DNA of 24,951 bases from Gnetum montanum (taxonomy: Eukaryota; Streptophyta; Gnetopsida; Gnetales; Gnetaceae), in assembly GCA_015680685.1 (NCBI GenBank), contig MNCI01030039.1, positions 623,529 to 648,479 of the forward strand, read 5' to 3'. The position numbers were made by a program, and so were the translations under genes. The notes beneath the pieces are model-generated. The model saw only the letters and a list, made by a program, of their open reading frames with translations, was not told the DNA's origin and did not search any database. This document shows, in pieces, positions 21,835 to 24,951 of this stretch. Every line of letters begins with the position of its first letter. Within the stretch, counting starts at the first letter, position 1.

Positions 21835-22219
21835 GATTCACTAGCAAATATAGTTTTGTTTAAGAAAAATGATCAATTGTTCAGAGTTCATGAAAATCCT
21901 CTACCAGCTATTTTAGTGCCAAAGAAGTATTCACTGAATCTACAAACATGTATTGATGTACAAGTCAAGAAGTGGATTTAGTTAACCTCCATAAGGTATG
22001 GGAAGGTAATGAATGTAAGGCAACTTGTAGAAACCAAATGATTCCTTGGAATTAAGAGTTATATTGTTTGGCCTATGAAATGCCCCCGAAAATTTCATGA
22101 GGTTGATATACAATGTGTTGAGGGCATATTGAGGAAGATTTATCACAACATTTGTAAATGATATCAATCGACAGGAACATTTGGAACAACTAAAATTGGT
22201 ACTCAATGAGATTGTTTAA
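21835..22219 (+). pseudogene. chromovirus-like Ty3/gypsy reverse transcriptase fragment
   Basis: PLPAILVPKKYSLNLQTCID at 21898-21957 matches the family's AVPVLLVPKKDGTWRMCVD. From 22067 another frame reads FGL, TGA, NAPENFMRLIYNVLRAY, TAG, GRFITTFVNDINRQEHLEQL then KLVLNEIV, which matches the block from MPFGLSNAPSTFMR to DDILIYS...HL.HL..VL. The two catalytic Asp of the YxDD box are not preserved (text FVNDI), and the stretch between (about 21980-22065) is unreadable. The fragment ends at TAA 22217, where the PPR fragment begins. It is inactive and heavily mutated. Confidence 0.7.
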
Positions 22220-22424
22220 GTAATCAAATCATTAACAGTGGATTCAAGGATGATGTTTTGATGAATAAAAAACTCATTGAACTGTATGGAAAATGTTTGA
22301 AGGATGCAAGCCATGTGTTTGATAAAATGGTGGAGAAAGATTGTGGTTTGTGGAATTTCATGATTGCTGCAGCTACCTTTAATGGGAAGCTTGAAGAGGC
22401 CGTTTCTGCTAATGGGCAGATGAC
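22216..22424 (+). pseudogene. PPR-protein fragment (about 65 codons)
   Basis: Reading from 22216: SNQIINSGFKDDVLMNKKLI, then ELYGKC, LKDASHVFDKMVEKDCGLWNFMIAA and NGKLEEAV..NGQM. This follows the plant PPR (PLS-type) pattern HAQIIKSGF..DV...N.LI.MYGKC...DA..VFD.M.E.D...WN.MI.....NG..EEA...QM. PPR proteins bind organellar RNA and are large plant gene families of tandem 31-36-residue repeats. Only about two repeats are present; the text after QM at 22424 is no longer PPR. The reading frame is open over the fragment, so it is less decayed than the adjoining reverse transcriptase. Neither parent gene nor promoter is in the window. Confidence 0.75.
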
Positions 22425-22521
22425 GATAATACTTTTCTTGGGCTTCTTTCTCTACCTATGTAAGATTGGGATCGACCGTACCACACACTTGGGTGGATAA
22501 AAAAATTTGATGGGTGCGTTC

Positions 22522-22582
22522 TGGATGGAGAACAACAAACTAAAATTAGTTAACAGCCTACCGCTCTACTGCTGAGCGAAGA
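22522..22582 (-). tRNA. degraded tRNA-Asn(GUU)-like relic, plastid type
   Basis: On the minus strand, GCTCAGCAGTAGAGCGG then TAGGCTGTTAAC (22577 down to 22549) closely resembles the D arm and anticodon loop of plastid trnN-GUU (AGCTCAGTGGTAGAGCGG...CTGTTAAC). The anticodon loop CTGTTAA is intact, but the anticodon stem has a mismatch. The T arm (TTGTTCTCCATCC) is poorly kept, and no acceptor stem can be paired. I read it as a relic, probably of plastid DNA transferred to the nucleus, not a working tRNA. Confidence 0.4.
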
Positions 22583-22779
22583 AATAGCTTCTATGGCCAC
22601 AAGATAACGATACAAAAATCCCCGTCGTTTCACAGAAACGCCATGTGTTGTTCGTACTTGCAAAAGCATTTAAGTGTAACGATATCACATAAAAACTACC
22701 TGAATTTATCAAATTGATTTTGTCCTACTCGCTGGCTACAAAGAAACACCAAGAGACAACCCGAATGCTCTCGGATATC

Positions 22780-23200
22780 AAGCTCTCCTTTCAGGGTTTT
22801 GGATACCTATGACTTCGGCAGACCCGCTACCAGAAACAGAGACATGGAAGCGATCAATTTTGGATCAAGAATTTGTAGAGGATTTGGATTTGGATTTGGA
22901 TTGAAATTGAGAGATAGAGTGACGGTATGGTGTCACCTTCGTTGATTTCTTTGAATGTGATGCTGGCAATATATGACAAGAAAACAAGTTTAATCGAGGA
23001 GCCAGTTCTTCTAGGGTTCTTTATTCATGCTAGAGCCATTGGCTTGATGCCCATTATTGATCTAGAGGAGGCCAGATGCATCATTTCTATTGTTCACGTC
23101 AGCCGCGATGGGCCAATCAACCTACTAGTTAAAATGCCAACGTTGCTGGTCCCAAGGTTAGGCCGCAGGAGTTCCAGGAGGGCATCATGATCAAGGTGAA
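22780..23200 (+). pseudogene. possible host-gene exon pieces, not recognised
   Basis: ATG at 22843 opens MEAINFGSRICRGFGFGFGL and runs to a splice-donor-like CG/GTATGG at 22924; it includes a GGATTT hexamer run. Further on, 23138-23200 reads NANVAGPKVRPQEFQEGIMI then K and AAG/GTGAAT, a good donor-like end of an exon. Base composition is richer in G and C than the surrounding retroelement DNA. The 87-codon open frame at 22927-23190 crosses both and is not convincing as one protein. I cannot name a family. Together they look like copied or decayed host exons. Confidence 0.3.
22880..22902. repeat. GGATTT hexamer repeat, about four units
   Basis: Nearly four consecutive GGATTT units, coding Gly-Phe pairs in the frame opened at 22843. 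The unit differs from the plant telomere repeat TTTAGGG. Confidence 0.85.
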
Positions 23201-23271
23201 TTATTTTTCCCGTTAGAAGCCATTAACGTGACAAGAGGTGACTTTGAATGCTGATGACCAGGGACTGTAGA

Positions 23272-23475
23272 TTTATTGAATGAACCATAACCAACATATC
23301 AACCACGACATTTCGCAGGCGTTGGCAGTGTAGGGGGTCCATTCTTAAAGCTTGACATTTTTGCCAACTTTCCAGATTTAGCGTAGATGCTGCCAGCCTT
23401 CAAATTCGTGAGCTTCGCCATGAATTCTTGGTTGGCCACGGGACCAGAGATCCTCTTGATGCCAATGCTAGGCAT
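23272..23475 (-). CDS. small minus-strand ORF with downstream AATAAA, unrecognised
   Basis: The minus frame from ATG at 23475 to TGA at 23299 encodes about 58 residues starting MPSIGIKRISGPVANQEF, then MAKLTNLKAGSIYAKSGKLA and PPTLPTPAKC. A longer start at 23508 adds a hydrophobic leader MWSFVIAFVVQ; I prefer 23475 without strong reason. AATAAA (minus strand, 23277-23272) follows the stop by about 20 bases. Telo-box-like AAACCCTAAAA lies on the minus strand at 23632-23622, about 150 bases before the ATG, and CTAGGGTTTT at 23533-23524. This is a lysine-rich basic peptide whose family I do not know. It could be a first exon, a captured gene end, or chance. The overlapping minus ORF at 23400-23696 is treated as a shadow. 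Confidence 0.35.
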
Positions 23476-23565
23476 TTGGACAACAAAAGCAATGACAAAA
23501 CTCCACAAACAAATTCACAAAGCAAAACCCTAGCAGTGACGACAACAAGAAAAGAGACTACACAA

Positions 23566-23613
23566 CTTGGCCTTGTCATTTTCTCATCATGCGGCAAGCT
23601 GTATGAGTTTGCC
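23566..23613 (+). pseudogene. MADS-domain fragment (16 codons)
   Basis: The plus frame reads LGLVIFSSCGKLYEFA. This is the C-terminal part of the plant MADS DNA-binding domain (consensus EV.LIIFS.RGKLYEFAS), with only the Arg before GKLYEFA changed to Cys. In MIKC-type genes this text sits near the end of exon 1. The upstream residues (TTTRKETTQ) do not continue the domain (expected [21 protein letters not shown]), and the downstream text is unrelated, so the piece is a sliver, not a gene. It lies inside a 70-codon open frame (23428-23640) that I do not otherwise interpret. Confidence 0.65.
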
Positions 23614-23640
23614 CCTCCCAGTTTTAGGGTTTTAGCATAG

Positions 23641-23942
23641 TTTTGCACATTACAAGCTGCTTTACTAGTGTTTCTTTCGAAAAAAAAACGCAGCACTACA
23701 AATTTGATTCAAGTATTGGCCAATCACGTTTGTTCAAGGCTTACCATTTGCTACTCGCATAATTGGTCCTGGACTTTGCCATCTCTCTCGTTTTGCTTTG
23801 TATTCCACAGTTTCATGAGTTTGTAGCTTGCCAGTTGTAGCCGATGATTTTATGTTTGTCCTTTATTGTATAAAAAGTTGTAAATGCTACTTGCAAGGTG
23901 CTACTATACCTCTGATATTATGCATCAGGAATTAAAAAGTGG
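23641..23942. other. non-coding stretch before the LTR-like sequence
   Basis: No open frame or motif. An A run at 23682-23689 and a purine-biased stretch AGGAATTAAAAAGTGG at 23927-23942 directly precedes the LTR-like start; the latter could be a weak polypurine tract. Confidence 0.45.
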
Positions 23943-24056
23943 TGTAACATCCTATAAAAGAGACATTTAACTATTATCCCTTTTATTCCTATGGAAGTTG
24001 TGACTTCTTATGATAGTTACAACTATGATATTTGTAACTAATTTTAATTTTGATTA

Positions 24057-24169
24057 CCATGAAGACACTTGGCAACTAAAAAGGCCACTTGTCAACCACA
24101 ACTCATTTATCTCCATGGTGAACACTTGGCAACTGAATAGGACACTTTTCAACTGCAGATTTTTTATCT
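24057..24169. repeat. 56-57-bp tandem duplication
   Basis: Two units start at CCAT 24057 and CCAT 24113. Both carry ACACTTGGCAACT, then GGCCACTTGTCAAC or GGACACTTTTCAAC, and end in TTTATCT. A third start, CTATGGTGG at 24170, stops after a few bases. It may hold paired regulatory sites in the LTR-like promoter region. Confidence 0.8.
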
Positions 24170-24204
24170 CTATGGTGGTTACAACCACCGAAGATTTTTT
24201 GTAA

Positions 24205-24275
24205 CTTACCTAACTTGTTGGGCAAGTAATCTCCTAACTTGTTGGCCAAGTTACTTGGGAGAGAAGTTAGGTAAG
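24205..24275. repeat. palindrome with 12-bp perfect arms and internal direct repeat
   Basis: CTTACCTAACTT at 24205-24216 is the exact reverse complement of AAGTTAGGTAAG at 24264-24275. Between them CCTAACTTGTTGG occurs twice (24209 and 24233), and ACTTGTTGGCCAAGT can form an inner stem. The stretch is about 35 bases upstream of the TATA box. Confidence 0.85.
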
Positions 24276-24307
24276 ATATTTTTGAATATGTAACTACCTT
24301 TGAACCC

Positions 24308-24316
24308 TATAAAAAG
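24308..24316 (+). promoter_or_regulatory. TATA box
   Basis: TATAAAAAG in CCCTATAAAAAGTC is a good plant TATA box. It lies about 366 bases into the LTR-like sequence, directly after the palindrome, and would direct plus-strand transcription. Confidence 0.5.
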
Positions 24317-24847
24317 TCTTCAGGGGTAAGAAGAAATCATCATCACACTTGGGGTCTTGGAAGATTTGTAAAGAAGATTGCTTGTAAGATGGCTTGTTAA
24401 AGAAAAGATTTCAGCCTCTTTGTCATGGTCCTGTGAGTTATGTTTTTTATTTTTTATTTTGTTTAATTGTTTAGCTAGTGGTTTAGATAGTATCATCCTT
24501 GACAAGTAATTTTGGGATTTTTAGATTTCTCTTATTGTTCTTGTTGCACGATTGAAAGTTTTCTATTAAAATTTTTCCATAGAAGCGCTTGTGTTTAAAA
24601 GCTTAAGAGCATTTTGGTAGTAATTTTTATTGTGCAATGTATAAGAACTGCTATTGGGATTGTTGTAAGAGAGCCTCTGCTTGTAGTCATGCCATTGAAC
24701 GATTCAGTAGTCAAGAGGGTTCAGAAAATCTTTGGTATTTTGATGGGACCAGAATAGCTTCTTTTTATCTTTAAAGTGAATCTCTGTATTATTTCAATCA
24801 GAAATTGTCAAGTCTTTTGAAGGTTCTATTGAATGCAATTGTTGACA

Positions 24848-24951
24848 TCCATTATCTAGCCCAAATGGAGTCTCGTACATGGTATTTTACGTAGCAATTT
24901 TTGGTAGCATAGTAGGATTGTCTTGAAGAAATTACTTATTTGAGCCTTGGA
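24848..24951. other. end of window, nothing recognised
   Basis: If the LTR-like sequence is a 5' LTR, a primer-binding site should be here. ATGGAGTCTCG at 24866 is the only TGG close by and is not a convincing match. Confidence 0.4.

Larger units (their letters stand above)
23943..24847 (+). mobile_element. LTR-like sequence
   Basis: It begins TGTAACATCC, a start common in plant Ty3/gypsy LTRs, and a matching end TGTTGACA is at 24840-24847, giving about 905 bases. Inside are a TATA box at 24308 in CCCTATAAAAAG, a 56-base tandem repeat and a strong palindrome, as in LTR U3 regions. No target-site duplication (AGTGG versus TCCAT) and no clear primer-binding site follow, so its role as 5', 3' or solo LTR is open and the right-hand end is uncertain. 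The element may continue past the window. Confidence 0.4.

Noticed and set aside
22927-23190. 87-codon open frame as a complete protein
   Set aside because: It spans what look like two donor-like exon ends and an acceptor-like site, and its text shows no family. More likely intron plus exon pieces in one accidental open frame.
23600-23710. Possible Helitron 3' end (CTAG followed by T at about 23665)
   Set aside because: No stable hairpin precedes it at the expected distance, and CTAG is common by chance.
1-24951. CRISPR array, bacterial operon or ribosome binding sites
   Set aside because: No regularly spaced identical repeats and no prokaryotic gene structure. The content is plant retroelement DNA.

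Overview
This is a stretch of plant nuclear DNA, AT-rich and almost entirely made of old, decayed retroelements. I see no intact protein-coding gene. The mix points to a large-genome seed plant, and a conifer or other gymnosperm is my best guess: a plant L1-type LINE, a plant Ty3/gypsy element, plant gene slivers (PPR, MADS) and heavy stop/frameshift decay. The gymnosperm part is inference, not a direct reading.

Layout. 1-1650: an unrecognised, decayed gag-like coding block on the plus strand. 1650-6840: non-coding and repeat-rich. It holds two diverged copies of a roughly 750-bp direct repeat (2565-3317 and 6065-6838), a possible minus-strand LTR (4357-5543) and a tRNA-headed SINE-like element (5865-6050) just before the second copy. 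6845-11270: a decayed plus-strand L1-type LINE with ORF1 (DUF4283-like) and ORF2 (endonuclease, reverse transcriptase, zf-RVT-like tail). 11270-12330: decayed unassigned sequence. 12330-15985: a decayed Ty3/gypsy pol in the order RNase H, reverse transcriptase, RNase H, integrase; gag and protease are not seen. 15986-16320: its 3' untranslated stretch with a polypurine tract. 16320-20500: AT-rich unassigned DNA with small tandem and inverted repeats.

20539-22217 contains two more Ty3/gypsy scraps (integrase C-terminus, then a chromovirus-like reverse transcriptase). They abut a run of host-gene slivers (22216-23640): a PPR-protein piece, a tRNA-Asn-like relic on the minus strand, possible unrecognised exon pieces, a small minus-strand ORF with a nearby AATAAA, and a short MADS-domain piece on the plus strand. 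The window ends in an LTR-like sequence (23943-24847) with a TATA box, a 56-bp tandem repeat and a strong palindrome.

Nothing here works together as a pathway. The pieces most worth a second look are the host-fragment mosaic, the SINE-like/direct-repeat pair, and the decay pattern of in-frame TAG stops. I did not find a convincing undescribed biological system.
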